From the NCBI RefSeq assembly GCF_014193655.1, contig NZ_JACHZQ010000007.1, forward strand, positions 124,001 to 188,000: DNA of 64,000 nucleotides, read 5' to 3'. Source of the stretch: Rhizobium sp. BK313. Its GTDB lineage: Bacteria; Pseudomonadota; Alphaproteobacteria; Rhizobiales; Rhizobiaceae. Numbering within the stretch: position 1 is the stretch's first letter; every line of letters begins with the position of its first letter. The notes beneath the pieces were generated by a model, which saw only the letters and a program-made list of their open reading frames with translations, was not told the DNA's origin and ran no database searches. The position numbers and the translations under genes were made by a program. Shown here piece after piece: positions 49,134 to 58,464 of this stretch.

Positions 49134-49814
49134 TCAGGCCTGATCTTTCCGATTGATACCATAAGCAGCCATGAAGACGCGAACGGCGCCGCGCACCACG
49201 TAATCGATCTCCTCTTTCGAGGGAGGGAAATCCATGTCGCCGAACAGTCTCAGCTTGAAGTAGCTGCCACTGGCCATGTCAAGGAAATGACGTGCGGCCA
49301 TATCGAAGTCCTCGATGCAAAGACGACCGGCCGTCACCTGACGTTCGAGGAAGCTGCGCAGAACGGTGCGCAGGTTTTCCGGGCCGGTGAAAAAGCGTTG
49401 ACAGAGAGATGGCATACGTTCGCGCACACCGATGACGGTGCGCATGGCGCTGATGGTCTTTTCCGATGTGACGTGGGTCACGAACACCATGCCGAATTCA
49501 TAGAGGCTGGTGGCGACATCGGCATCATCAGCGAGGGCGGTGCGCACGGTTTCGACGAAACGTGCACGCTCACTGTCCACCATGGCGGAGAACAGATCTT
49601 CCTTATTGGCGAAATAGACGTAAAGCGTGCCCTTGGAGACACCCGCCTCGCGCGTGACATCGTTCATGCTCGCGGCATCGAACCCCATTTTCATGAAGAC
49701 GCGTGTCGCACCATCCAGAATCTGCTGGCGCTTGACCGGGTCTTCGCCGGCGGCCCAACGTCCCCCTGAAGCAGGTGCGTTCAAGACGGCGGCATTTTGC
49801 GGTTCCTGTTTCAT
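49134..49814 (-). CDS. rmrR: TetR-family repressor of the rmrAB-type efflux pump
   Basis: Repressor of 226 residues. A 25-residue unstructured N-terminus precedes the TetR helix-turn-helix (about 28-75; VTREAGVSKGTLYVYFANKEDLF), then a ligand-binding domain of C-terminal TetR type. It is divergent from an HlyD/DHA2 efflux pair across 163 bp with two matching palindromes. The layout equals rmrR-rmrAB described in Rhizobium etli, where plant flavonoids induce the pump. Identity as RmrR is by synteny and family; ligand specificity is not visible. Confidence 0.85.
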   Translation of the reverse strand: MKQEPQNAAVLNAPASGGRWAAGEDPVKRQQILDGATRVFMKMGFDAASMNDVTREAGVSKGTLYVYFANKEDLFSAMVDSERARFVETVRTALADDADVATSLYEFGMVFVTHVTSEKTISAMRTVIGVRERMPSLCQRFFTGPENLRTVLRSFLERQVTAGRLCIEDFDMAARHFLDMASGSYFKLRLFGDMDFPPSKEEIDYVVRGAVRVFMAAYGINRKDQA

Positions 49815-49867
49815 CGTCTCCTTCGCTCGATCACTTTTTCAGAATCTTAATCAGATTCATTAATTAA

Positions 49868-49944
49868 ATCGAACCGAGTGGTTCGATATGACTTGATATG
49901 GAATGAAAAACGATCTATGTCAACTGAACTGAACCGTTCGGTTC
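49868..49944. promoter_or_regulatory. two RmrR-type operators
   Basis: ATCGAACC-GAGT-GGTTCGAT (49868-49887) is a perfect 20-bp palindrome, and GAACC-GTTC-GGTTC (49931-49944) repeats its core 60 bp away, in the intergenic region between the TetR gene and the efflux operon. Shared core GAACC-N4-GGTTC, typical of TetR operators. Confidence 0.8.
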
Positions 49945-49977
49945 GATTATTATACCCAGATTTCCGGTGGTAGGGCA

Positions 49978-51210
49978 ATGTCGTCAAGTCATAGTAACAA
50001 TGTAGCGCGCATCGTGGATGATTCCGCTGATGTCGAAGTGGAAGCGCAGGACGCGTCTGCTGAAGCTCCCGCCGCGGAAAAGCCTGGCAACCCACCCCCC
50101 GCCCAGGCTGCGCCTGCTGCTCCGGTCCAGGCGGCCCCACCGCCGGCCGAGAAGAAGCGGCGCAGCCTGGTGCTTCCGATCATTGTCGTTCTGGTGCTCG
50201 TTGGGGCCGGTTGGTACGGCTATGAGTGGTGGACGAACGGCCGCTTCCTGGTGTCGACCGACGATGCTTACATCGAAGGTGACATTGCGACCATCCAGCC
50301 GAAGGTGACTGGCTATGTCGCCAAGGTGGACGTCGTCGCCAACCAGCAGGTCAAGGCGGGCGATGTGCTCGCCACGCTCGACGACGGCGACTACAAGCTG
50401 GCGCTGGAGCAGTCCCAGGCTTCGCTCGACACCGAGCAATTGTCGTTGCACACCATCGATGCGCAGATTGCCGCCGGCCAGGCTGCTCTTGCCCAGTCGC
50501 AGGCGCAGAAGGTCGCTTTGGAAGCGACGGTACGCGGCGCGCAGATCACCCAGACACGCGCCGCCGAACTTCAATCGAAGTCGGTCGGCACCACGGCTTC
50601 CCTGGATAGCGCCAATATCGCCCTCGATCAGGCCAAGGCCAATCTCGTCGGCGGCGATGCGGCCATCGCGTCGGCTCAGGCCAATATCAATCTGCTGCAG
50701 GCGCAGCGCCGCCAGGCCGAAAGCACGATCAAGGGCCTGGAGGCCGCTCGCGACAAGGCCGCCCGCGATCTCTCCTTCACCGTCTTGAAGGCGCCCTATG
50801 ACGGCGTTGTCGGTAATCGTTCGGTTCAGGAAGGCGATCTTGTCTCGCCGGGCCAGAAGCTGATGGCGATCGTTCCGACCAGCCAACTCTACATCGATGC
50901 CAACTTCAAGGAAACGCAGATCCAGCACCTGGTTCCGGGTTCCAAGGTCAACGTCCATGTCGACGCCTACAGCGACCATCCGATCGTCGGCACGGTAACA
51001 TCGATCTCGCCGGCCTCCGGTTCGGTCTTCTCGCTGCTGCCACCGGAAAATGCGACGGGCAACTTCACCAAGGTCGTCCAGCGCGTGCCGGTTCGTATCG
51101 CCCTGCCGCAAGATGCGCTCGACAGCGGTCGGCTGCGCGCCGGTCTGAGTGTCGTCGTCGATGTCGATACCCGCACTGCGCCTGACCGTGCCGGATCGGC
51201 CAACAACTAA
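49978..51210 (+). CDS. rmrA: HlyD/EmrA-type membrane fusion protein
   Basis: Periplasmic adaptor of 410 residues. Residues 1-55 are acidic and Pro/Ala-rich, one membrane anchor lies at about 62-83, then VSTDDAYIEGDIATIQPKV (first lipoyl strand), an alpha-hairpin coiled coil at about 140-255 rich in Gln and Ala, and the beta-barrel to the end. It links the DHA2 transporter encoded next to an outer-membrane channel, as EmrA does for EmrB-TolC. First gene of the operon and divergent from its repressor. Confidence 0.9.
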   Translation: MSSSHSNNVARIVDDSADVEVEAQDASAEAPAAEKPGNPPPAQAAPAAPVQAAPPPAEKKRRSLVLPIIVVLVLVGAGWYGYEWWTNGRFLVSTDDAYIEGDIATIQPKVTGYVAKVDVVANQQVKAGDVLATLDDGDYKLALEQSQASLDTEQLSLHTIDAQIAAGQAALAQSQAQKVALEATVRGAQITQTRAAELQSKSVGTTASLDSANIALDQAKANLVGGDAAIASAQANINLLQAQRRQAESTIKGLEAARDKAARDLSFTVLKAPYDGVVGNRSVQEGDLVSPGQKLMAIVPTSQLYIDANFKETQIQHLVPGSKVNVHVDAYSDHPIVGTVTSISPASGSVFSLLPPENATGNFTKVVQRVPVRIALPQDALDSGRLRAGLSVVVDVDTRTAPDRAGSANN

Positions 51211-51225
51211 GTTCGGAGAGCGCCG

Positions 51226-52824
51226 ATGGCCTCGACAGCCGCGACCGTAGGTTCGATAGCCGCTCCTGTCGCCCCAGCGGCGGACCACATGGACCCCCGT
51301 AAGCTCATCGCTTTTTTTGCGATGGTGCTCGGCATGTTCATGTCGATCCTTGATATTCAGGTGGTTTCTGCCTCCCTCAGCGAGATCCAGGCCGGTCTTA
51401 GCGCCGGCTCGGACGAAATTCCCTGGGTTCAGACGGCCTATCTGATCGCTGAAGTCATCATGATTCCGCTTTCAGGAACGCTGGCACGCATCATCTCGAC
51501 ACGATATCTCTTCGCGGCCTCCGCTGCCGGCTTCACCATCGCCAGCGGCCTTTGCGCAACGGCAACCAACATCGATCAGATGATCGTCTATCGTGCTCTG
51601 CAGGGCTTTATCGGCGGCGGCATGATTCCGTCGGTTTTCGCTGCCGCCTTCACCATTTTCCCGCCGTCGAAGCGCAATGTGGTATCGCCGATCATCGGCT
51701 TGATCGCAACACTTGCCCCGACCATCGGCCCGACGGTCGGCGGTTATCTCAGCCATGCGTTTTCCTGGCACTGGCTGTTCCTTGTCAACATCGGACCGGG
51801 GATCGTCGTTACCCTTGTCACCTGGAATTTCATCGACTTCGACAAGCCGGAGCTGTCGTTGATGAAGAAGTTCGACTGGTGGGGGCTGTTTTCCATGGCG
51901 CTGTTTCTCGGCGCACTCGAATATGTGCTTGAAGAAGGCAACACCAACGACTGGTTCAATGACGACTATATCGTGATTGCCGCAATTGCTTCCGCGATAG
52001 GTGCGCTCGTCTTCTTCTATCGGGCGTTCACCGTCGATTTCCCCGTCGTCGATTTGAAGGCCTTTGGTAATAAGAATTTCGCGTTTGGTTCGATGTTCTC
52101 TTTCGTCATGGGCATCGGGCTTTATGGTTTGACCTATATCTATCCCGTCTATCTCAGCCGTATCCGCGGATACGATTCGCTGATGATTGGCCAGACGATG
52201 TTCGTCTCCGGCCTGGCAATGTTCTTCACCGCGCCTCTAGCCGGCTTTCTCTCCGGCAAGATGGATCTTCGGATCATGATGATCATCGGCTTCTGCAGTT
52301 TCGCGACCGGCACATGGATTATGACGGGCCTGACGACGGACTGGGATTTCTGGGAGCTCTTCATCCCGCAGATTCTTCGCGGCTTCGGACTTATGTTGTG
52401 CATGGTGCCGATCAACAACATCGCGCTTGGAACCATGCCTCCCGCCCGCATGCGTGGTGCTTCCGGTCTGTTCAACCTAACCCGCAACCTCGGCGGTGCG
52501 GTTGGGCTCGCCGTCATCAACACGGTGCTCAGCACCCGTCAGGACGCCCACTACATGCATTTGCGCGAGCATGTAAATTGGGGGAGCCCTGCCGCCATCG
52601 ATAAAATCAACAATATGACGGCCAATTTTAGTGCCAATGGCTTGGACGGTCCGCAGGCGGCGTTGCGGCAGTTGGTCAATATGGCGGAACAACAGGCGAT
52701 CATCATGTCCTTCGGCGATGTCTTCCTGATGCTGACGGTATTGTTCCTTGCCATGATCTTTGGCGTATTGATGCTCAACAAACCGCAGGCTCCGCCGAAG
52801 GGCGCGGGCGGCGGCGGCCACTAG
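51226..52824 (+). CDS. rmrB: DHA2-family MFS multidrug transporter (EmrB type)
   Basis: Inner-membrane drug/proton antiporter of 532 residues with 14 predicted membrane segments. Seen: motif LDIQVVSASLSEIQAGL in the first segment, WVQTAYLIAEVIMIPLSGTL and the DHA2 pattern GPTVGGYLSHAFSWHWLFLVNI in separate pieces. The start is 15 bp after the adaptor gene. Expected to expel phenolics, flavonoids or detergents together with RmrA. A strong terminator follows. Confidence 0.92.
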   Translation: MASTAATVGSIAAPVAPAADHMDPRKLIAFFAMVLGMFMSILDIQVVSASLSEIQAGLSAGSDEIPWVQTAYLIAEVIMIPLSGTLARIISTRYLFAASAAGFTIASGLCATATNIDQMIVYRALQGFIGGGMIPSVFAAAFTIFPPSKRNVVSPIIGLIATLAPTIGPTVGGYLSHAFSWHWLFLVNIGPGIVVTLVTWNFIDFDKPELSLMKKFDWWGLFSMALFLGALEYVLEEGNTNDWFNDDYIVIAAIASAIGALVFFYRAFTVDFPVVDLKAFGNKNFAFGSMFSFVMGIGLYGLTYIYPVYLSRIRGYDSLMIGQTMFVSGLAMFFTAPLAGFLSGKMDLRIMMIIGFCSFATGTWIMTGLTTDWDFWELFIPQILRGFGLMLCMVPINNIALGTMPPARMRGASGLFNLTRNLGGAVGLAVINTVLSTRQDAHYMHLREHVNWGSPAAIDKINNMTANFSANGLDGPQAALRQLVNMAEQQAIIMSFGDVFLMLTVLFLAMIFGVLMLNKPQAPPKGAGGGGH

Positions 52825-52862
52825 GCTGAAACGGTTTCACTCCTATCTCCCTGCAATTGAAG

Positions 52863-52893
52863 GGCTTCTCGATCCGAGAAGCCTTTTTCTTTT
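52863..52893 (+). terminator. intrinsic terminator of rmrAB
   Basis: GGCTTCTCG (52863-52871), three-base loop, CGAGAAGCC (52875-52883), then TTTTTCTTTT. Confidence 0.92.
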
Positions 52894-52929
52894 CGTAGCT
52901 ATCGACAGGAAGTTTTAGGCGTCGAAAAT

Positions 52930-52951
52930 TTCTGATTTACGTACATCAGAA
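52930..52951. promoter_or_regulatory. inverted repeat upstream of the xyl LacI regulator
   Basis: TTCTGAT (52930-52936) and ATCAGAA (52945-52951) are perfect arms separated by 8 bp, about 31 bp upstream of the regulator ATG. A possible autoregulatory operator of this LacI protein. Confidence 0.5.
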
Positions 52952-52982
52952 TTCGCAGTAAGGATTTCGTCAGGAGGAGCTG

Positions 52983-54008
52983 ATGAGACCCACCGTTTAC
53001 GACATCGCCGCTGCTGCAGGCGTCAGCCTTGCGACCGTGGATCGGGTGCTGAACCGGCGCCCGGGCGTGCGTCTCGTGACGCGCGAGAAGGTGGAAGCAG
53101 CAATCCGCGATATCGGCTATGTGCGTGATGTGGCGGCGGCCAATCTTGCCAAGGGCCGCGTCTATCCGCTGGTGTTCATCCTGCCGACCGGCGACAATTC
53201 CTTCATGCACGGGCTCTATACCGAGGTACGTCAGGCGATGACGCGCTCGACCTTCGAGCGCACAGCGATCCAGATCGTGGAGGTGCCCGCCTTCCACGCG
53301 CCGGCGCTGGTGGCCGCGCTCGACGCGTTGCAGGGCATGGACCTTGCCGGCGTGGCGTTGGTGGCAACCGACGCGCCGGACGTGCGCGCCGCCGTCGACC
53401 GGCTGGTGGCGGAGCGGATTCCCGTTGTCACCCTCGTTTCCGATCTCACCGGTTCCACACGGCATCACTATGCCGGTGTCGATAATATTGCTGCGGGCCG
53501 GACGGCGGCGCGGCTGCTCGGCCGTTTCCTCGGCGGGCGCAAGGGCGATATCACCGTTCTTGCCGGTTCCATGCTGGTGCGCGACCATCGTGAACGCCTG
53601 GAAGGATTTGCCTCCGTCATGGCCGCGGAATTTCCGCAACTGCGCCTGCTGCCGGTGCTGGAAGGCCGCGACGATCCGGAAATCGCCAACGCGCTCGTCT
53701 CCGAAGCGCTTTCTGGCAATAGTGATATCATCGGCATCTACAGCCTCGGCGCTGGTAACCGCGGTCTGATCCGGGCGCTGAACGCGACCAGGCAGGCGCG
53801 CGACCTGACTGTCGTCGTGCACGAACTGACCGAACATACCCGCGCGGCGCTGCAGAACGGCACCATAGATGCCGTTCTCAACCAGGATGCCGGTCATGAG
53901 GTGCGCAGCGCCGTACGCGTCATGAAGGCGACGGCGGATGGCCAGGATGTCATCGCCGGCCAGGAGCGCATCCGCCTCGACATTTTCTTGAAGGACAATC
54001 TGCCCTGA
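52983..54008 (+). CDS. LacI-family regulator of xylose genes
   Basis: Regulator of 341 residues. The helix-turn-helix covers about 3-25 (VYDIAAAAGVSLATVDRVLN) with a hinge to about 60, then a periplasmic-binding-like sugar domain of the ribose type (VDNIAAGRTAARLL). AGGAGGAGCTG gives a strong ribosome site. It is followed by xylB after 39 bp and xylA, so it is the likely xylose-responsive repressor of the set. Confidence 0.88.
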   Translation: MRPTVYDIAAAAGVSLATVDRVLNRRPGVRLVTREKVEAAIRDIGYVRDVAAANLAKGRVYPLVFILPTGDNSFMHGLYTEVRQAMTRSTFERTAIQIVEVPAFHAPALVAALDALQGMDLAGVALVATDAPDVRAAVDRLVAERIPVVTLVSDLTGSTRHHYAGVDNIAAGRTAARLLGRFLGGRKGDITVLAGSMLVRDHRERLEGFASVMAAEFPQLRLLPVLEGRDDPEIANALVSEALSGNSDIIGIYSLGAGNRGLIRALNATRQARDLTVVVHELTEHTRAALQNGTIDAVLNQDAGHEVRSAVRVMKATADGQDVIAGQERIRLDIFLKDNLP

Positions 54009-54047
54009 CCATCAAAACCTGCGGCAGAGTATAGGGAGTTACATCTG

Positions 54048-55505
54048 ATGTATTTAGGTCTCGATCTCGGAACGTCCGGCGTCAAAGCGATGCTGATCGA
54101 CGGCAACCAGAAGATCATCGGATCGGCCAATGGCGGGCTCGACGTGTCGCGTCCGCATCCGGGCTGGTCGGAGCAGGAGCCGGCGCACTGGGTTCGCGCC
54201 ACCGAGGAGGCGATTGCCGGCCTGAAGGCGGCGCACCCAAAGGAATTGGCAGCAGTGCGCGGCATCGGCCTCTCGGGCCAGATGCACGGCGCCACACTGC
54301 TCGACGCGGACGACAAGGTGCTGCGTCCCTGCATCCTCTGGAACGATACCCGCAGCTACCATGAAGCCGCCGCACTCGACGCGGACCCGCGTTTCCGGGC
54401 GCTGACCGGCAACATCGTTTTTCCCGGCTTCACCGCACCGAAACTCGCATGGGTCGCCAAGCACGAGCCGGATATCTTCGCCAAGGTGCGCTGGGTGCTG
54501 TTGCCGAAGGACTATCTGCGCCTATGGCTGACGGGCGAGCACATGTCGGAAATGTCCGATTCCGCCGGCACTTCCTGGCTCGATACCGGCAAACGCAAGT
54601 GGTCTTCCGAGCTGCTCGCCGCCACCAACCTCGATGAAAAGCAGATGCCGACGCTGGTGGAAGGCACGGAAGCCGCCGGCAAGCTGCGCGGCGAACTGGC
54701 ATCGAAGTGGGGTATCGCCGGCGACGTCGTCGTGGCCGGTGGGGCAGGGGACAATGCGGCCTCGGCTTGCGGCATGGGCACGGTCAGCGATGGCGCCGCC
54801 TTTGTTTCACTCGGTACTTCGGGCGTGCTCTTTGCCGCCAACGGCTCGTACCTGCCGAAGCCGGAAAGCGCCGTTCATGCTTTCTGCCACGCACTGCCGA
54901 ACACCTGGCACCAGATGGGCGTCATCCTGTCGGCGACCGATGCGTTGAACTGGCATTCGAGCGTCACCGGCAAATCCGCCGCCGAACTCACCGGCGAACT
55001 CGGCGATGCGCTGAAGGCACCGTCTGGTGTCACCTTTCTTCCCTATCTTTCCGGCGAACGCACGCCGCATAACGATGCGACCATCCGCGGCGCTTTCATC
55101 GGCCTCGGTCATGAGAGTGGCCGGGCGGTGCTCACCCAGGCGGTGCTCGAAGGTGTCACCTTCGCCATTCGTGATAATCTCGAAGCCCTGCGCTCTGCGG
55201 GTACCGATATCGCCCGCGTCACCGCCATCGGCGGCGGCTCGCGCTCGCGCTACTGGCTGGCCTCGATCGCTACGGCGCTCGGTATCCCAGTTGATTTGCC
55301 GGCCGACGGCGATTTCGGAGCGGCCTTCGGCGCTGCCCGTCTTGGCTTGATCGCGGCAACCGGCGCCGACCCCGTCGCCGTTTGCACACCGCCGGAAACG
55401 GCGGGCACGATCGAACCGGCAACAGCGCTGACCGGCGCTTACGAGGATGCCTACAAGCGTTACCGCGCGCTGTATCCGGCGATCAAGCCGCTGTCGGCGC
55501 ATTGA
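54048..55505 (+). CDS. xylB: xylulokinase
   Basis: FGGY-family kinase of 485 residues converting D-xylulose to xylulose-5-phosphate. Starts MYLGLDLGTSGVKAMLIDG with the phosphate-binding loop; GLSGQMHGATLLD (about 75-87) is the xylulokinase signature containing the substrate-binding Met-His; GGAGDNAASACGMG near 235 and AIGGGSRSRYWLASIA near 395 belong to the second domain. Length matches E. coli XylB (484). Together with xylA it routes D-xylose into the pentose-phosphate pathway. Confidence 0.96.
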   Translation: MYLGLDLGTSGVKAMLIDGNQKIIGSANGGLDVSRPHPGWSEQEPAHWVRATEEAIAGLKAAHPKELAAVRGIGLSGQMHGATLLDADDKVLRPCILWNDTRSYHEAAALDADPRFRALTGNIVFPGFTAPKLAWVAKHEPDIFAKVRWVLLPKDYLRLWLTGEHMSEMSDSAGTSWLDTGKRKWSSELLAATNLDEKQMPTLVEGTEAAGKLRGELASKWGIAGDVVVAGGAGDNAASACGMGTVSDGAAFVSLGTSGVLFAANGSYLPKPESAVHAFCHALPNTWHQMGVILSATDALNWHSSVTGKSAAELTGELGDALKAPSGVTFLPYLSGERTPHNDATIRGAFIGLGHESGRAVLTQAVLEGVTFAIRDNLEALRSAGTDIARVTAIGGGSRSRYWLASIATALGIPVDLPADGDFGAAFGAARLGLIAATGADPVAVCTPPETAGTIEPATALTGAYEDAYKRYRALYPAIKPLSAH

Positions 55506-55550
55506 GAATAATCAACTAAGATCAACGACTTCATTCCAAGGAGACAAGAC

Positions 55551-56861
55551 ATGAGCACCGGATTTTTTGGTGACATCAAGAAAGTGAAATACGAGGGCCC
55601 CGACAGCACCAATCCGCTGGCCTTCCGCCACTACAACAAGGACGAAGTGGTTTTTGGCAAGCGCATGGAAGACCATCTGCGTTTTGCCGTTGCCTACTGG
55701 CACACCTTCACCTGGCCGGGCGGCGACCCATTTGGCGGCCAGACCTTCCTCCGTCCCTGGTTCCAGGACACGATGGAAGCAGCCAAGCTGAAAGCCGATG
55801 TAGCCTTCGAATTCTTCACCCTGCTCGGCTCGCCTTACTATTGCTTCCACGATGCCGACGTGCGTCCGGAAGGCAAGAATTTCGCCGAGAATACCAAGAA
55901 CCTCAATGAGATCGTCGACTACTTCGCCCAAAAGCAGGACGAAACGGGCGTCAAGCTGCTCTGGGGTACCGCGAACCTATTCTCCAACCGCCGCTACATG
56001 TCGGGTGCTGCCACCAACCCGGATCCGGATGTCTTCGCTTTCTCGGCTGCAACGGTGAAGACCTGCTTGGACGCGACGCACAAGCTCGGCGGTGAAAACT
56101 ATGTCCTCTGGGGCGGCCGCGAAGGCTACGAAACCCTTCTCAACACCGACCTGAAGCGCGAGCTCGATCAGATGGGCCGCTTCCTCAATCTCGTGGTCGA
56201 GTACAAGCACAAGATCGGCTTCAAGGGTACGATCCTGATCGAACCGAAGCCGCAGGAACCGACCAAGCATCAGTACGACTACGACGTCGCGACCGTCTAT
56301 GGTTTCCTGAAAAAGAACGGCCTCGAAAACGAAGTGAAGGTCAACATCGAGCAGGGCCATGCGATTCTGGCCGGCCATTCCTTCGAGCATGAACTGGCAC
56401 TTGCCAATGCGCTCGGCATCTTCGGCTCGATCGACATGAACCGCAACGACTATCAGTCCGGCTGGGATACCGACCAGTTCCCGAACAACGTTCCGGAAAT
56501 GTCGCTCGCATATTATCACGTGCTGGCAGGTGGCGGTTTCAAGACCGGCGGCACCAACTTCGACTCGAAGCTGCGCCGTCAGTCGCTCGATCCGGAAGAC
56601 CTGCTGATCGGTCATATCGGCGGCATGGATTGCTGCGCCCGCGGCCTGAAGGCTGCTGCCAAGATGATCGAGGACAAGGCTCTGTCGCAGCCGCTCGCCA
56701 ACCGTTACGCCGGCTGGGATTCGGCTGAAGGACAGAAGCTGCTCCGCGGCGAATATTCCCTCGACCAGATCGCGCAATGGGTCGAGAGCAAGGATGTCAA
56801 TCCGCAGCCGAAGTCTGGCAAGCAGGAGCTGCTCGAAAACATCGTCAATCGTTACGTCTGA
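55551..56861 (+). CDS. xylA: xylose isomerase
   Basis: Group II xylose isomerase of 436 residues catalysing D-xylose to D-xylulose. Seen: YWHTFTWPGGDPFGG (about 44-58), FHDADVRPEG (catalytic His near 101), YVLWGGREGYETLLNT (about 184-199), IEPKPQEPTKHQYDYD and the metal site region NRNDYQSGWDTDQFP. AAGGAGACAAGAC gives the ribosome site. Second gene of the xyl pair; an inverted repeat follows. Confidence 0.97.
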   Translation: MSTGFFGDIKKVKYEGPDSTNPLAFRHYNKDEVVFGKRMEDHLRFAVAYWHTFTWPGGDPFGGQTFLRPWFQDTMEAAKLKADVAFEFFTLLGSPYYCFHDADVRPEGKNFAENTKNLNEIVDYFAQKQDETGVKLLWGTANLFSNRRYMSGAATNPDPDVFAFSAATVKTCLDATHKLGGENYVLWGGREGYETLLNTDLKRELDQMGRFLNLVVEYKHKIGFKGTILIEPKPQEPTKHQYDYDVATVYGFLKKNGLENEVKVNIEQGHAILAGHSFEHELALANALGIFGSIDMNRNDYQSGWDTDQFPNNVPEMSLAYYHVLAGGGFKTGGTNFDSKLRRQSLDPEDLLIGHIGGMDCCARGLKAAAKMIEDKALSQPLANRYAGWDSAEGQKLLRGEYSLDQIAQWVESKDVNPQPKSGKQELLENIVNRYV

Positions 56862-56872
56862 TCGACGAAATC

Positions 56873-56899
56873 CGGGAGGCGATGGTCCATCGCCTCCCG
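56873..56899. terminator. long inverted repeat between xylA and the VOC gene
   Basis: CGGGAGGCGATGG (56873-56885) and CCATCGCCTCCCG (56887-56899) are perfect 13-bp arms around a single base. It lies between convergent genes and probably terminates both, though no T-run follows. Confidence 0.7.
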
Positions 56900-56902
56900 T
56901 GC

Positions 56903-57259
56903 CTATCGCCTGAATGCGCGGCTCGAAATGGATATGGAATTTCCTGAGGGGTCCTTGGCATTGGCGAACACATAGCCGTCGGCTTGATGCAACGGCCCAA
57001 ATTCAAGCCCCTGGCTGGCGCATTTGGTGCAAAAAGCGTCGACATGCTCGACGTCGAAGACCAGTTTCACCAATGATTGCCCCATCTTCTGGGCCTTTGC
57101 CGCGGGATGGATCATCAGATTGGCGCCGCCATCCGGTGCCAGCAGCTCGACAATTCGATCGCCGTCCTGTCGGAGCGGCTTGAACCCAAAATGTTTCTCA
57201 TAGAAGCCGATCGTCGCTTCCACATCGCGCACATAGAGGACAAGTCTGCCGAGCGGCAT
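56903..57259 (-). CDS. VOC-family (glyoxalase fold) protein
   Basis: Small cytoplasmic protein of 118 residues. Begins LGRLVLYVRDVEATIGFYEKHFG, typical of the vicinal-oxygen-chelate fold, and ends KDPSGNSISI. A single pair of modules; would dimerise. The substrate is unknown. It follows the LacI gene on the minus strand by 12 bp, so it shares that transcript. Confidence 0.83.
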   Translation of the reverse strand: MPLGRLVLYVRDVEATIGFYEKHFGFKPLRQDGDRIVELLAPDGGANLMIHPAAKAQKMGQSLVKLVFDVEHVDAFCTKCASQGLEFGPLHQADGYVFANAKDPSGNSISISSRAFRR

Positions 57260-57271
57260 GGCTAAGCGTCC

Positions 57272-58297
57272 CTATCGCCGGGCGCGCGATGGTGCCGAGA
57301 CCGAGTTGCGCACCACAAGATCCGGCCGCAGCAGGATTTCCGTCTCGGCCGGCTGGCCGTCCGACAGGAGCTCGAGCAGGAGCGCCATCGCATGCTTGCC
57401 GATGGCGGTCCGTGGCTGCCGGATCGTCGTCAGCGACGGCGACATGAAGACAGCCTGCGGCACATCGTCGAAGCCGGTGACGGAAAAATCCCTCGGAATG
57501 TCGTAGCCGCGCGCCTTCAGCCCGATCATCACGCCGATGGCCGTCTGATCGTTGACGCACATAAAGGCTGTCGGCAGCGTGTCGCGCATGAAAAGCTGCT
57601 CGAGGGCCAGCCTTCCACTCTCGATGGTTCCGTCGCCCTCGAACACGATGCGGAGGTCGGTACCGATATCGGCGGCATCCAGTCCCGCCTCATAGCCCAT
57701 GCGCCGCCGACTGTAGGCGAGGCGGGTGCGTGAATCGCCGATGAATGCAATCTTCCGATGACCCTCGGCGATCAGGAGGTCGACGGCCTTGCGCGCTCCG
57801 GCGATATCGTCCACGCCGACATAGGGAATGCCCCCATTGAAGACCGGCTCGAAAACGCCGACGCTCGGCGGAAGCCGCGCTGTCATCGTCTGGTGTCCGA
57901 AGGGCAGGATACCGGTGAATAGGATCAAGCCAGCCGCTTGGTTGGAATTCAGGAACTTCAGATATTCCAGTCCGCGCTGAGCATCGTTCTGGGTGTGGCC
58001 GATCAGAATGCCATAACCGTGCGAGCGAGCCTCATTTTCCAGCCCGATGAGAATATTGGAGAAGTTGGGATCGCCGATATCGGGTGCGACGACGAGAATC
58101 ATGTTCGACCGGCCGAGCCGCAGGCTGCGCGCCATGGCATTGGTGGTATAACCGGTGATCGCAATCGCCTGGTTGACCTTCAGCCGCGTTGAGTTTGCGA
58201 CCTTTTCAGGCATATGGATTGCCCGGGAGACCGTTGCGATCGAAACATTGGCAATTCGGGCGACGTCTTCGATAGTTGCGGGCGTGGAATTAGACAC
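57272..58297 (-). CDS. LacI-family regulator of the ribose/xylose-class ABC locus
   Basis: Regulator of 341 residues: helix-turn-helix (about 8-29; TIEDVARIANVSIATVSRAI) and hinge to about 60, then a sugar-binding domain with GRSNMILVVAPDIGDPNFS and CVNDQTAIGVMIGLKARGYDIP in parts. It is divergent from the ABC ATPase gene across 167 bp containing twin operators. Likely autoregulated and controlling the importer together with the two enzymes at its end. Confidence 0.9.
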   Translation of the reverse strand: MSNSTPATIEDVARIANVSIATVSRAIHMPEKVANSTRLKVNQAIAITGYTTNAMARSLRLGRSNMILVVAPDIGDPNFSNILIGLENEARSHGYGILIGHTQNDAQRGLEYLKFLNSNQAAGLILFTGILPFGHQTMTARLPPSVGVFEPVFNGGIPYVGVDDIAGARKAVDLLIAEGHRKIAFIGDSRTRLAYSRRRMGYEAGLDAADIGTDLRIVFEGDGTIESGRLALEQLFMRDTLPTAFMCVNDQTAIGVMIGLKARGYDIPRDFSVTGFDDVPQAVFMSPSLTTIRQPRTAIGKHAMALLLELLSDGQPAETEILLRPDLVVRNSVSAPSRARR

Positions 58298-58392
58298 TGC
58301 GCTCTGCCTTGGGTCTCGTCTCGGACCGGGACACTACACAGACTTCCGCGGAGATCAAAGGCGACCGCGAAAAATTGTGCAACATGGAATGA

Positions 58393-58427
58393 TGTAAACC
58401 TTTACACGCAATATGTAAAGGTTTACA
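58393..58427. promoter_or_regulatory. twin LacI-type operators in inverted orientation
   Basis: TGTAAACCTTTACA (58393-58406) and its exact reverse complement TGTAAAGGTTTACA (58414-58427) are separated by 7 bp, giving 21 bp centre to centre, two helical turns. Each unit has arms TGTAAA/TTTACA around a central CC or GG. Placed between the LacI gene and the ABC operon. Confidence 0.85.
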
Positions 58428-58464
58428 CAGCATGGAAGTGGGTGGAGCCACAGGGGAGGAAATG

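Noticed and set aside
49984..51288. 434-codon minus-strand frame opposite the membrane fusion protein gene
   Set aside because: Arg/Asp-rich antisense translation with no ribosome site; the HlyD-type protein is clear on the plus strand.
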